Shown piece after piece: positions 17,636-25,318 of a stretch of DNA of 64,000 nt (position 1 is its first letter; every line of letters starts with the position of its first letter). Under the pieces are notes generated by a model. The model saw nothing but the letters and a program-made list of their open reading frames with translations. It was not told where the DNA came from and did not search any database. Source of the stretch: QHXM01 sp032160165 (GTDB taxonomy: Bacteria > Acidobacteriota > Blastocatellia > Pyrinomonadales > Pyrinomonadaceae). The stretch is from NCBI GenBank assembly GCA_032160165.1, contig JAVHWA010000074.1, positions 1 through 64,000 on the forward strand, given 5' to 3'. The position numbers and the translations under genes were made by a program.

Positions 17636-18706
17636 ATGGCGGCAGACGAGCGCAGAAGAGGCAAATCAACCCCAAGCCCAGTCGCTGTTCAGGGCGACGA
17701 ACGCCCACGACAATCTCTAGCGGGAGTAGTCTCGCCGAGTTTCCCATCGCCGGTCGACAGCACTTCGGTTTCCAGCCAGCGTCACACACATTCCCATGCG
17801 CGAGCGGCCCGCAGCGGGCGCCGGTTGAGTATTGTACTTGCGCTAACTGCGGTCTACATGGTGGCCGAAGCAGTCGGAGGGTGGCTGACTGGATCGCTTG
17901 CCCTGCTGGCTGACGCGGGACACATGTTGACCGATGTGGCTGCGCTTGCCCTGGCGTTGATCGCGGTTTGGTTTGCGTCGCGTCCCGCGACACCTAAGAA
18001 GACGTTCGGATATTATCGCCTGGAAATTCTGGCTGCTCTCATCAACGGTGTAGCGCTCGTTCTGATATCGTTGCTGATCTTTTATGAAGCGTACCAGCGT
18101 TGGGCCCAACCGCCGCTGGTGAAGAGCGGTCTGATGATTGTTGTTGCGACTGGAGGCCTGGCTGTCAACTTAGTCTGCGCCTGGTTGCTGCACGGAGATC
18201 ATAAAGATGACTTGAATGTGCGCGGAGCACGCCTGCATATCATTGGTGATGCGCTGGGCTCGGTCGGCGCCATTGCCGCCGGCGGCGTAATGTTGCTCTT
18301 TGGATGGTACGGGGCAGATCCGCTCTTTAGCTGCGTCATCGGTCTGCTGATCGTTTGGAGTTCGTGGCATTTGATACGGGAAGCAACCAATGTGCTGCTC
18401 GAAGGCACCCCGGCACACATCAATCTGACGGCGGTGGAGGATGCTTTCCTGCAGACGACCGGCGTCGAAGATGTTCACGACTTACACATCTGGACGATCA
18501 CTTCGGGCCGCGAAGCATTGAGCGCTCACGTCATACATGCCGAAGGGATTTCGCAGGCAGAGCTATTGAAGGCGCTAAGGGACAAGCTCCACCAGCAATT
18601 CGGCGTAGACCATCTGACGATTCAAATGGAGACATCCGAATTCGTGGACGCGACCTTTCATTTTTGCCACGCGGGCACGGCGTGCTTCCGCTCCCCGAGA
18701 GAATGA
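17636..18706 (+). CDS. Cation diffusion facilitator (CDF) metal exporter, CzcD/ZitB-like
   Basis: This 356-residue inner-membrane H+/divalent-metal antiporter probably exports Zn2+, Co2+ or Cd2+. After a poorly conserved N-terminus and a His-containing segment ('RHTHSHARAA', about 45-55) come six membrane helices. The metal site is visible in TM2 'LLADAGHMLTDVAAL' and TM5 'LHIIGDALGSVGA', the two HxxxD/HxxxD-type motifs of the Zn-CDF group. The C-terminal cytoplasmic metallo-chaperone-like domain runs from 'TAVEDAFLQTTGVEDVHDLH' to 'GVDHLTIQMETSEF', ending with a Cys/His tail ('FHFCHAGTACF'). ATG 17636 is chosen over the TTG at 17630. The stop codon touches a heptamer hairpin. Confidence 0.9.
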   Translation: MAADERRRGKSTPSPVAVQGDERPRQSLAGVVSPSFPSPVDSTSVSSQRHTHSHARAARSGRRLSIVLALTAVYMVAEAVGGWLTGSLALLADAGHMLTDVAALALALIAVWFASRPATPKKTFGYYRLEILAALINGVALVLISLLIFYEAYQRWAQPPLVKSGLMIVVATGGLAVNLVCAWLLHGDHKDDLNVRGARLHIIGDALGSVGAIAAGGVMLLFGWYGADPLFSCVIGLLIVWSSWHLIREATNVLLEGTPAHINLTAVEDAFLQTTGVEDVHDLHIWTITSGREALSAHVIHAEGISQAELLKALRDKLHQQFGVDHLTIQMETSEFVDATFHFCHAGTACFRSPRE

Positions 18707-18780
18707 GTCCAAAGTCCAGGGTCCAAAGTCCAAAGTTGAAAGCAAACGGGCTTTGGACGTTGGACATTAGACTTTGGACC
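18706..18780. repeat. Heptamer-array hairpin (unit AGTCCAA)
   Basis: The left arm (18706-18740) is five 7-bp units, AGTCCAA AGTCCAG and so on. The right arm (18751-18780) is the reverse-complement series CTTTGGA CGTTGGA CATTAGA. The arms can pair over about 30 bp with a loop of about 10 bases. The first unit begins on the last base of the CDF stop codon. Confidence 0.85.
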
Positions 18781-18789
18781 CGATTGGTT

Positions 18790-19032
18790 ATGGAAATCAG
18801 TCTCCTTTTAACTCTGGATTTACGCGAACAGGCTGCCTTGCAAGCTGCGCTGGTAACACACGGTGCGCCGGACTGTCTGGTTACGCTTGCATTGACGGGC
18901 GCCTGCAGAATCTCGTCTCTCGAAGAAGCGCGCAAGCTGCGTCACTGGCTCGCGGACGCGCGCGCCGCCGGCCAGACAGATTTTATCTCCCTCAACTCAA
19001 TCGAGCGCGCGCTCATTCGCTTCGGAGTCTAA
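18790..19032 (+). CDS. Small protein of unknown function (80 aa)
   Basis: This short open frame lies between the metal exporter and the LarA-like gene, starting 10 bases after a hairpin repeat. The predicted protein ('MEISLLLTLDLREQAALQAA...') has no signal peptide or recognised domain; it has an amphipathic helix-rich look with Arg/Ala/Leu-rich segments and a mid-region 'SSLEEARKLRHWLADARAAG'. No convincing Shine-Dalgarno sequence is present because the repeat occupies that place. It is listed because it fits the gap on the same strand as its neighbours and reads like protein rather than repeat translation. It could be a chance frame. Confidence 0.35.
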   Translation: MEISLLLTLDLREQAALQAALVTHGAPDCLVTLALTGACRISSLEEARKLRHWLADARAAGQTDFISLNSIERALIRFGV

Positions 19033-19087
19033 CTGAGTTCGAGTCGACGGCCGCGATTGAATCCATGCCGCACCGCGCCTCCCGCAT

Positions 19088-20371
19088 ATGATCAATCTAG
19101 GATATGGGCACGATGCAATTCCTTTTGACTTCGACCAAGCACGTTTTCGAATACTGGATACAGAAAGTCCCGGCCCACGTCCGCTGACGGATGTTGAGAT
19201 CGGTGCAGCAATTGATGAGCCGATTGATTCAGCGCATCTGGAAGAGATAGTGTCTGTCGGCGAGTCGGTGCTGATCGTCGTCTCAGACGCGACTCGCGCA
19301 TCCGGCAGCGCCACCATCGTCAATCTTTTGGTGCGCAGGTTAATTGAATCCGGCCTGGCTCCTGCCGACATCAGAATCATTTTCGCAACCGGCATTCATC
19401 GCGCGGTCACCGAATCTGAGAAGCGCGAGTTGCTGACGCCGTTTATCGCGCAACGGATCAATACGCTCTCCCACGACGCGTACGACGCGTCGAACCTAAT
19501 CCAACTAGGGAAGACTGCGCGTGGCACTTCGATAGAGCTCAACCGCGCTATAAAAGAACACGATCACGTAATACTAACCGGGGGAATCGGCTTTCATTAC
19601 TTCGCAGGGTTCACGGGCGGCCGCAAGAGTATTTGCCCGGGGTTAGCGTCCGCGCGCACAATCCAAGCCACACATATGCTGGCATTGGATCCTGAGCGCG
19701 GAGGGCGACGGGCCGGAGTGGCGACCGGGGAGCTCGCGGGCAATGCTGTGCACGAAGAATGCGAGCGGATCACTGAAGAGGTCGGGCCGTCATTTCTAAT
19801 CAATGCAGTGGTAGACGGGCGGGGGCGAGTCACTCGCGTGTATGCGGGGAACTGGCGGACCGCCCACGCTCGCGCCTGCGCCGAGTATACTGATGAACAC
19901 TCCACTCGGATTGAGGAGAATCGTGGGTTGGTGATAGCCAGCTGCGGCGGCGCCCCGTGGGATATCAATCTGATCCAGGCCCACAAGTCCCTGGAAATGG
20001 CGGCACACGCGTGTCGCGAAGGCGGCGACATCATTCTCGTGGCTGAATGTTCCGAAGGGTTCGGACGATCGGATTTTCTCAAGTGGTTTGACGCGCCGGA
20101 TTCGCGGACCCTGGAGACGCGGCTACGTGAGAGCTACGAAGTAAATGGACAAACCGCGTGGTCTTTGCTTGTTAAGACGGAGAAGTATCGCGTGCATTTG
20201 ATTTCAGAGCTGAAGGACGATGACGTTAGAAAGATGCGGGTGATTCCCTCGCGCTCACTCGATGAAGCGCTTGCGCGTATCGATCCGAGTTCAATGGGCT
20301 ATATCATCGCGCACGCATCGTCATTGTTGCCGATTTGCGAGGAGAACCAAGTAAGAACTGTGGATTGTTAG
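19088..20371 (+). CDS. LarA-type nickel-dependent racemase/epimerase family protein
   Basis: The 427-residue protein belongs to the lactate racemase LarA family (DUF2088 N-terminal plus C-terminal domain), which uses a nickel-pincer nucleotide cofactor bound to a lysine. The key residues of Lactobacillus plantarum LarA (His108, His174, Lys184, His200) have counterparts with identical spacing: His104 ('GIHRAVTESEK'), His170 ('GGIGFHYFAG'), Lys180 ('GGRKSICPG') and His196 ('IQATHML'). The C-terminal 'SCGGAPWDINLIQAHKSLEM' and 'ILVAECSEGFG' also fit. Family members act on several 2-hydroxyacids, so lactate is only one option. The cofactor genes larB, larC and larE are not in the window. Confidence 0.85.
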   Translation: MINLGYGHDAIPFDFDQARFRILDTESPGPRPLTDVEIGAAIDEPIDSAHLEEIVSVGESVLIVVSDATRASGSATIVNLLVRRLIESGLAPADIRIIFATGIHRAVTESEKRELLTPFIAQRINTLSHDAYDASNLIQLGKTARGTSIELNRAIKEHDHVILTGGIGFHYFAGFTGGRKSICPGLASARTIQATHMLALDPERGGRRAGVATGELAGNAVHEECERITEEVGPSFLINAVVDGRGRVTRVYAGNWRTAHARACAEYTDEHSTRIEENRGLVIASCGGAPWDINLIQAHKSLEMAAHACREGGDIILVAECSEGFGRSDFLKWFDAPDSRTLETRLRESYEVNGQTAWSLLVKTEKYRVHLISELKDDDVRKMRVIPSRSLDEALARIDPSSMGYIIAHASSLLPICEENQVRTVDC

Positions 20372-20429
20372 CTTCAGCGACCATCGAGGCTTCGATCCGT
20401 GTCAAACAACTGTACGAGGAGGTCACAAC

Positions 20430-21050
20430 GTGAGATTAAGAATCACAGCATTCTCCATGGCGCTTTTGTTCTGCGTTGTTCAGGGCGTTACCGCACAACA
20501 GGCGACGACGGGAGCGACAGGGATTGAACAGAGGGTCTCGCTTGAGGAGACGGCCTTAGCCCTCGACGGACAGGGAAGAACGGCACTGGCAGGACAACTT
20601 TTGACGAAGGCGCTCGCTGGATTACCGGACGCTCCGGTCAGGAACGCCCGCTTCATTATCGAAAATCGCAGCCCGTTCCTCTACACCTATGTTACCGGCA
20701 GCGTGACCTTCTATGACGAAAGAGGCGTTCGTTGCGGTGAAGGCCTCTTCACAATGAGTGCGCTCACCCCTGCAGAGCAGGCCGAGACGGACGCTCCTGG
20801 TCTGCGCATATCATGTGCGCCAAGATCCTGGCGCATGATTGCGCACAATCTGCTGGTTCGCTCGCCCGGCCAATCTGAGACTGCCGAGCAAGCCGAAAAG
20901 CCAACGGAGCCCGCAATCGCGACTAGTCCCGAGGTGCTTCCTCTCCAACTTGTGGTCGACGGGAAAGTCTATAGCGCGCCGCTGGGTAGCACTCTGGAAA
21001 TACCTGTCCGAAAGAGACGAATCAAGATCAGTGTTCGCCCCGCGCCGTAG
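20430..21050 (+). CDS. Secreted protein of unknown function, possible FxLYD-like fold
   Basis: This 206-residue protein has a clear signal peptide ('MRLRITAFSMALLFCVVQGV', cleavage after 'TAQQ'). RBS GGAGG lies about 8 bases before the ATG. The middle part 'ENRSPFLYTYVTGSVTFYDE' resembles the immunoglobulin-like FxLYD repeats seen in bacterial exported proteins, in which 'VTFYD..G..VG.G' is the recurrent core, and two cysteines ('RCGEG', 'RISCAP') may form a disulfide. The C-terminal part ends in a basic strand. It is followed by a good terminator at about 21133. Function is unknown; the fold suggestion is weak. Confidence 0.6.
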   Translation: MRLRITAFSMALLFCVVQGVTAQQATTGATGIEQRVSLEETALALDGQGRTALAGQLLTKALAGLPDAPVRNARFIIENRSPFLYTYVTGSVTFYDERGVRCGEGLFTMSALTPAEQAETDAPGLRISCAPRSWRMIAHNLLVRSPGQSETAEQAEKPTEPAIATSPEVLPLQLVVDGKVYSAPLGSTLEIPVRKRRIKISVRPAP

Positions 21051-21132
21051 TGTCCAATTAATTCCGGACACCAAATTGCAATTTACTTGCAATCAAAGTA
21101 GCGAGCGCACAACAGCAACAGTCTTTACAATT

Positions 21133-21190
21133 CGCCGCATCAATCAGATGGGAAGACCGTCGTCTTTTCTGATTGGTGCGGCGGTTTGTT
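21133..21190 (+). terminator. Rho-independent terminator candidate after the secreted protein gene
   Basis: A 16-bp near-perfect stem (CGCCGCATCAATCAGA at 21133-21148, TCTGATTGGTGCGGCG at 21168-21183; one wobble) is followed by the T-rich GTTTGTTTGA. It lies about 80 bases downstream of the gene ending at 21050. Confidence 0.55.
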
Positions 21191-21275
21191 TGACTGATGT
21201 ACTCGCGGCGAGTAGTTCATCAATATTTCAGGCTCGAAATCTCCCCACGACGCCGGAAAATACAAAAGGAGAAGT

Positions 21276-22076
21276 ATGGGCAGATACATCTTATCGATCA
21301 CACTGGTTCTATTCTGTGCGAGTGCGGCCATGGCACAGAGGCAATCCACAAGTGGGACCACCAGCGCGACCAGCGCCACCTCAGCGAGAGCGAACAGCAA
21401 AGCTATTGACCTGCAATCGGGAACGCAGGTCGCGGGACAGCTTCAGAACACTCTGGACGTCCGCAGGGCCAAAGTAGGAGACGAGGTTATCTTGAAGACG
21501 ACGCAAGCTGTGAAGGCGAACGGACGGACGGTAGTAAATAGAGGCGCACGGCTCATCGGTCATGTTTCGGAGGTGAGTCAGAAGACCCGCGCCAACGGCG
21601 AGTCGAGCATTGGGCTGGTCTTTGATCGTCTGGAAAGCGGCTCGTTGGAAGCTCCAATTAGTGCGACGATCACTTCCGTTACGCGCGCTACAACTCACGC
21701 GCGCGCTGGGGACGATGGATTCGGATCTGACTCCACCGCCAGTTCGACCACCTCGGCCCGAACAAGTTCAAGGCAAAGTTCGAGTGGAGGCGGAGGATTG
21801 CTCGGCGGTGTCGGAGGCACTGTGGGCGGGGTGGTGAATTCGACGACACAAACTGCCGGAGGGGTAGTCGGCGGGACGACGAGCGCGGTGGGTGAAACGG
21901 TGGGAGGCGTCACGAAGAGCGTGGGTGGAATCAGGATCTCTGAGTCGACAGACGCTTCGGTCGAAGGAGGCTCGATCCTGTCGCTGCGAGGCGACAACCT
22001 CCGTCTTGAGAAAGGCACGGCGCTGAACCTGAGATTGAACCAGGCGGCATCAATAGAAACCAGAAACAATCAATAA
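21276..22076 (+). CDS. Secreted Gly/Thr/Ser-rich protein of unknown function
   Basis: The 266-residue protein starts with a signal peptide ('MGRYILSITLVLFCASAAMA', then 'QRQS') and has an excellent RBS (AAAGGAG). A compact N-terminal domain (about residues 45-130) contains 'QVAGQLQNTLDVRRAKVGDE' and 'NRGARLIGHVSEVSQK', a beta-rich pattern common in exported acidobacterial proteins that resembles the beta-barrel part of TrbI/VirB10-type proteins. From about 150 to 225 it is low complexity, with Ser/Arg runs and then repeated Gly-Gly-Val-Gly motifs ('GGLLGGVGGTVGGVVNSTTQ', 'GGVVGGTTSAVGETVGGV'). The tail 'GDNLRLEKGTALNLRLNQ' is beta-rich again. Likely outer-membrane or surface-exposed; function unknown. 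A terminator follows. Confidence 0.6.
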   Translation: MGRYILSITLVLFCASAAMAQRQSTSGTTSATSATSARANSKAIDLQSGTQVAGQLQNTLDVRRAKVGDEVILKTTQAVKANGRTVVNRGARLIGHVSEVSQKTRANGESSIGLVFDRLESGSLEAPISATITSVTRATTHARAGDDGFGSDSTASSTTSARTSSRQSSSGGGGLLGGVGGTVGGVVNSTTQTAGGVVGGTTSAVGETVGGVTKSVGGIRISESTDASVEGGSILSLRGDNLRLEKGTALNLRLNQAASIETRNNQ

Positions 22077-22100
22077 GCCCCGGGGGTCTGGTACAAAGTA

Positions 22101-22139
22101 AGGCGGCGACGCGCGCTTGATCGTGTCGCCGCTTTCTCT
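22101..22139 (+). terminator. Rho-independent terminator candidate
   Basis: The stem GCGGCGAC (22103-22110) pairs with GTCGCCGC (22125-22132) around a 14-base loop and is followed by TTTCTCTT. It lies 25 bases after the stop of the Gly-rich secreted protein. Confidence 0.6.
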
Positions 22140-22255
22140 TGCTCTCCTCGCGTAGCCCGCTGGGAATCAACACAATAGGATCGCTTCCGCTTCGCTTTAA
22201 GTCTGGGGCAGATTGATGAGTTGGTTGCGCTCGCGTAAAGTAGTGCAAGATCGTT

Positions 22256-23740
22256 ATGAGTACTTCAGGCCATACCGTTACCGGCAATGCGCGCACGCGT
22301 ACGCCTGCGTCCGATGAGCGAGTGCTGGCACGGCTGCGGGAGATCGTGGGCGCGGACCACGTTGTGGTAGATCCCGACAAAGTCGAACCCTATTCGCAGG
22401 ATGCCATCAAAGAGAAGTTTCCACCCGAAGCGGTCTTGTTTCCCATAACAACGCAGGAGATTGCCGCCATACTTCGGCTGGCCAATGAAGAACGCTTTCC
22501 CGTGACGGCGCGAGGTGGTGGTGTCGGCTACACGGGCGGCGCGGTTCCTGTCGAAGGCGGAGTCGTGATCGGAACTGACCGCATGAACAAGATCAAGTCC
22601 ATCCAGGCGGACGATCTGTATGTTGTCACCGAGCCTGGCGTCACCACGTATGCCCTGCAGCAAGCGGTAGAGGCGGTAGGGCTCTTCTACCCGCCTGATC
22701 CTTCCTCCTACAAAGACTCTTTCATTGGCGGCAACATTGCCGAGAACGCCGGCGGTATACGCTCGGCAAAGTACGGCGTGACGAAGCATTACGTGTTGGG
22801 TCTCGAGGTAGTGACGCCCCTCGGCGAAATCATAAAGACGGGTGGTAAGACAAGCAAAAACGTCGTCGGGTTTGACCTGACTGGATTGATATGCGGCTCG
22901 GAAGGCATGCTGGGCGTGATCACTGAGGCGACCTTGCGGTTGTTGCCGTTGCCGCAGGCTACGCGGACCGTTCGCGCGGCTTTTCATACGATGCGAGAAG
23001 CATGTGCTTGCGTCGCGCGCTTTTCCAGGGCGCGTGTCACGCCGGTTGCTATCGAAGTGCTCGACAGGAATTCGATTGCAGCGGTTGAATCAGAGTATGC
23101 GTTCGGACTCGCGAGCGATGCCGGAGCGCTCCTGCTTGTTTCTCTGGACGGCTCTATTGAGGAAGTAGAAAGGACATCTCACGTTGTGGAGGACGTCCTG
23201 CGCGAGGGAGGCGGCTATGATCTGATTCGAGCTACCACAAAGGCAGATGAGGACCGATTGTGGGACGTCAGGCGCGCGCTTTCACCGGCCATTAAGAAGT
23301 TCGGCTCATTGAAACTGAACGAAGATGTAGTCGTCCCGCGCTCGAGGGTGCCCGAACTAATCGAACGTGTTGAAGAAATCGGAATTCGCCATCGGACTTT
23401 CGTGGTCAACTTCGGCCACGCCGGTGACGGAAACATTCACGTCAACTTCATGTGCGACCGCAATGATTCTGACGCCGTCAAGCGCGCGCGACTTGCGGTT
23501 CGCGATACGTTCGCAGTGGCGATTGATCTGGGCGGCACCATCAGCGGAGAACACGGGATCGGCTACGTTAAGGCCCCCTATCTGGACATGGCCATTGACG
23601 CACCGACCATTGAGGCGATGAAGCAAATAAAGCGGGCGCTCGATCCGAACGGCATTCTCAATCCGGGGAAAATGTTTGTGAACGAGAAGTCAGGACTCAG
23701 GACCCAGGACTCAGGATTCAGAACTCAGAATAAAAGTTGA
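22256..23740 (+). CDS. FAD-linked oxidase, GlcD-like (glycolate/D-lactate oxidase subunit type)
   Basis: This is a 494-residue FAD-binding PCMH/vanillyl-alcohol-oxidase-type flavoprotein. The FAD-binding motifs are 'VTARGGGVGYTGGAVPVEGG' and 'GGNIAENAGGIRSAKYG'; 'GEHGIGYVKAPYLD' and 'LDPNGILNPGKMF' form the conserved C-terminal end. It would oxidise a 2-hydroxyacid (glycolate, D-lactate or similar). The partner subunits GlcE and GlcF are not adjacent, so it may act alone or with unlinked partners. The last 16 residues (479-494) are encoded by a heptamer repeat array and are absent from the normal family end. No clear SD is visible before the ATG at 22256. Confidence 0.88.
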   Translation: MSTSGHTVTGNARTRTPASDERVLARLREIVGADHVVVDPDKVEPYSQDAIKEKFPPEAVLFPITTQEIAAILRLANEERFPVTARGGGVGYTGGAVPVEGGVVIGTDRMNKIKSIQADDLYVVTEPGVTTYALQQAVEAVGLFYPPDPSSYKDSFIGGNIAENAGGIRSAKYGVTKHYVLGLEVVTPLGEIIKTGGKTSKNVVGFDLTGLICGSEGMLGVITEATLRLLPLPQATRTVRAAFHTMREACACVARFSRARVTPVAIEVLDRNSIAAVESEYAFGLASDAGALLLVSLDGSIEEVERTSHVVEDVLREGGGYDLIRATTKADEDRLWDVRRALSPAIKKFGSLKLNEDVVVPRSRVPELIERVEEIGIRHRTFVVNFGHAGDGNIHVNFMCDRNDSDAVKRARLAVRDTFAVAIDLGGTISGEHGIGYVKAPYLDMAIDAPTIEAMKQIKRALDPNGILNPGKMFVNEKSGLRTQDSGFRTQNKS

Positions 23741-23845
23741 AACCATTGTTGAGCTTGTTCTGAGTGCGAAGTGCTGAGTCCCGGGTTCCGGGTTCTTAAT
23801 CCCGAGTCCTGAGTCCCCGGTCCTGAGTCCCGAATCCTGAGTCCT
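23689..23845. repeat. Heptamer-array hairpin (unit AGGACTC) reaching into the GlcD-like gene
   Basis: The left arm (23689-23732) is AGGACTC AGGACCC AGGACTC AGGATTC AGAACTC. The right arm (about 23757-23845) is a longer run of the complement (GAGTCCT-type units with variants). The left arm is entirely inside the coding region and encodes the last 16 residues. The arms could form a stem of 40 bp or more. The next gene begins at 23853, directly after the right arm. Confidence 0.85.
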
Positions 23846-23852
23846 TTTCTCT

Positions 23853-24467
23853 ATGATTGCTACTTTGATCGAGCTACAAAGGTTGAAAGGACTGGAGCGT
23901 ACCGGGTGGATGCTGCGCGGGATCGCTGCAGGCGCGGAATCTGTGGCCGACCATTCCTACGGAGTGGTGGTGGCGGCGATGCTGCTCGCCGACGAACTCA
24001 TCGCCCGCGGAGTGGCTATCGATGTGGAGAAAGTTCTGCGATTGGCAGTCCTTCATGATTGGGCTGAGGTGCGCGTCGGCGATATGCCACGAACCGCGAC
24101 AGGGTACTTCGGCGCGGATGTGAGGAGGCGTGCCGAACGCTCGGCTTTTGACGATATCGTCAGAGAGATCGGGACCGAAGCAACGTCGCAGCGCTATAGT
24201 GCGCTACACGAAGACTATGAAGAGCGCAGAACTCTGGAAGCGCGCCTGGTGAAAGCGGCGGATGTAATCGACCTTCTCGTCCAGACTCTGGCGTTCGAGC
24301 GCGCGGGCAAGCGAGGACTTGATGAATTCTGGTCCGCCGTCGCCGAGCGAAATCCCGAACTGGAAGGTGTCGCGGGTGAATTGGTAAACGAGGTGATTCA
24401 GAAGTTGTTTGAAGAGCGGCGCAAAGTAGATGTTGAGTTCCATGCATCTCAAGTCGACAGCAACTGA
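23853..24467 (+). CDS. HD-domain phosphohydrolase, YfbR/HDDC2-like 5'-nucleotidase
   Basis: The 204-residue protein carries the HD-fold metal ligands in the order expected for YfbR/HDDC2 enzymes: 'GWMLRGIAAGAESVADHSYG' (His of the first motif), 'RLAVLHDWAEVRVGDMPR' (HD pair, then Glu and the trailing GD.P) and a distal Asp in 'VKAADVIDLLVQTLAFER'. These enzymes remove phosphate from deoxynucleoside 5'-monophosphates in the cytosol. The start sits 7 bases after a heptamer hairpin, so translation may be affected by it. The next gene starts 49 bases downstream. Confidence 0.82.
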   Translation: MIATLIELQRLKGLERTGWMLRGIAAGAESVADHSYGVVVAAMLLADELIARGVAIDVEKVLRLAVLHDWAEVRVGDMPRTATGYFGADVRRRAERSAFDDIVREIGTEATSQRYSALHEDYEERRTLEARLVKAADVIDLLVQTLAFERAGKRGLDEFWSAVAERNPELEGVAGELVNEVIQKLFEERRKVDVEFHASQVDSN

Positions 24468-24516
24468 AGGTCGACTCGGTATTGTGCGGTGACGAGCACT
24501 ACTTTCGGAGCATCTA

Positions 24517-25194
24517 GTGAAGATATTCCTAATAAGCCTGGATGGCGGACCCTGCATCTTTTACTCGGAAGGGCCTGAGGCGGTACTCGAGCTAGAGGCC
24601 CCTATTCCACGACGTGGAATTCGCGGTTGGGTCGAGCGGAAATACAAAAGTCTCCAGGTGGTCCTCAACGAGTCGGAAAAAGGTGTGGGTCTTCGAATGC
24701 GAAAGATTTGGGAATGGCTGCAGAAACGCATTTCTCCAGATGAGCCCATACTGCGATCTCTGCGCGGAGTGCGCACAATAAGCTTCTACCATCCGCCGAC
24801 CGTGGCGCAGGAAGAGTCGATCGCGATTTGGAATCGTTATCTTAAAGAGCGCCAGGGCCGACACATGTTCTGGTTCATCGCCAATGCCCTGGTCTCGCCG
24901 CTAACTTTACTGCTGGCACCGCTGCCCGGGCCCAATTTGATCGGTTATTGGTTTGTATACAGGGCCGTCTGTCATCTCCTGGCGCGTCTCGGCGCCCGGC
25001 ATGCGCGTAGCGAAAGAGTTGAGACGAACTTGATTTCGACGCCGGCGCTTGACCCGCCCTTCGGACTGAGGGATGACGAAAGAATAGGAAATCTTGCCGC
25101 CGCGTTCGGTCTGCCTGGCCTTAAAGCTTACATCCAGCGAGTCGCGCCTGGTCAGCAAAAGGGACGACGAAAAGCGGCTGTCGCCGTGCCCTAG
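24517..25194 (+). CDS. Mitochondrial K+/H+-exchange-related family protein (PF10173-like)
   Basis: The 225-residue protein begins with GTG, supported by CGGAG six bases upstream. It has a cytosolic first half with 'FLISLDGGPCIFYSEG' and 'RTISFYHPPTVAQEESIAIW', and a hydrophobic hairpin around residues 118-155 ('FWFIANALVSPLTLLLAPLP', 'GPNLIGYWFVYRAVCHL'). The Pro-Gly-Pro-Asn-x-x-x-Tyr-Trp signature is what I associate with the family named after yeast mitochondrial K+/H+ exchange factors, also found in bacteria. Its bacterial role is not established. The assignment is from memory of the motif, so moderate confidence only. Confidence 0.5.
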   Translation: MKIFLISLDGGPCIFYSEGPEAVLELEAPIPRRGIRGWVERKYKSLQVVLNESEKGVGLRMRKIWEWLQKRISPDEPILRSLRGVRTISFYHPPTVAQEESIAIWNRYLKERQGRHMFWFIANALVSPLTLLLAPLPGPNLIGYWFVYRAVCHLLARLGARHARSERVETNLISTPALDPPFGLRDDERIGNLAAAFGLPGLKAYIQRVAPGQQKGRRKAAVAVP

Positions 25195-25246
25195 AGCCAA
25201 CGACTCCAACATGCGTTCGTTGACAACACCGAACCGCTTTGTTAGG

Positions 25247-25275
25247 TTGCTTTGTTTAATCCAGCTTACGATAAT
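25247..25275 (+). promoter_or_regulatory. Candidate sigma-70-type promoter for the Lol-like locus
   Basis: TTGCTT (25247-25252) and GATAAT (25270-25275) are separated by 17 bases. Transcription would start near 25282, leaving a leader of about 37 bases before the ATG at 25319. Confidence 0.4.
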
Positions 25276-25318
25276 CACGCATCTGCTTTAGAAGTTTTAG
25301 GGCTTCGCACTTTTATAC

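Noticed and set aside
18706..18780. The tandem-unit arrays considered as CRISPR
   Set aside because: There are no spacers between units, units are only 7 bp and degenerate, and no cas gene is present.
22265..22987. A 240-codon minus-strand frame overlapping the GlcD-like gene
   Set aside because: It is antisense to FAD-binding motifs that are certain and shows no domain of its own.
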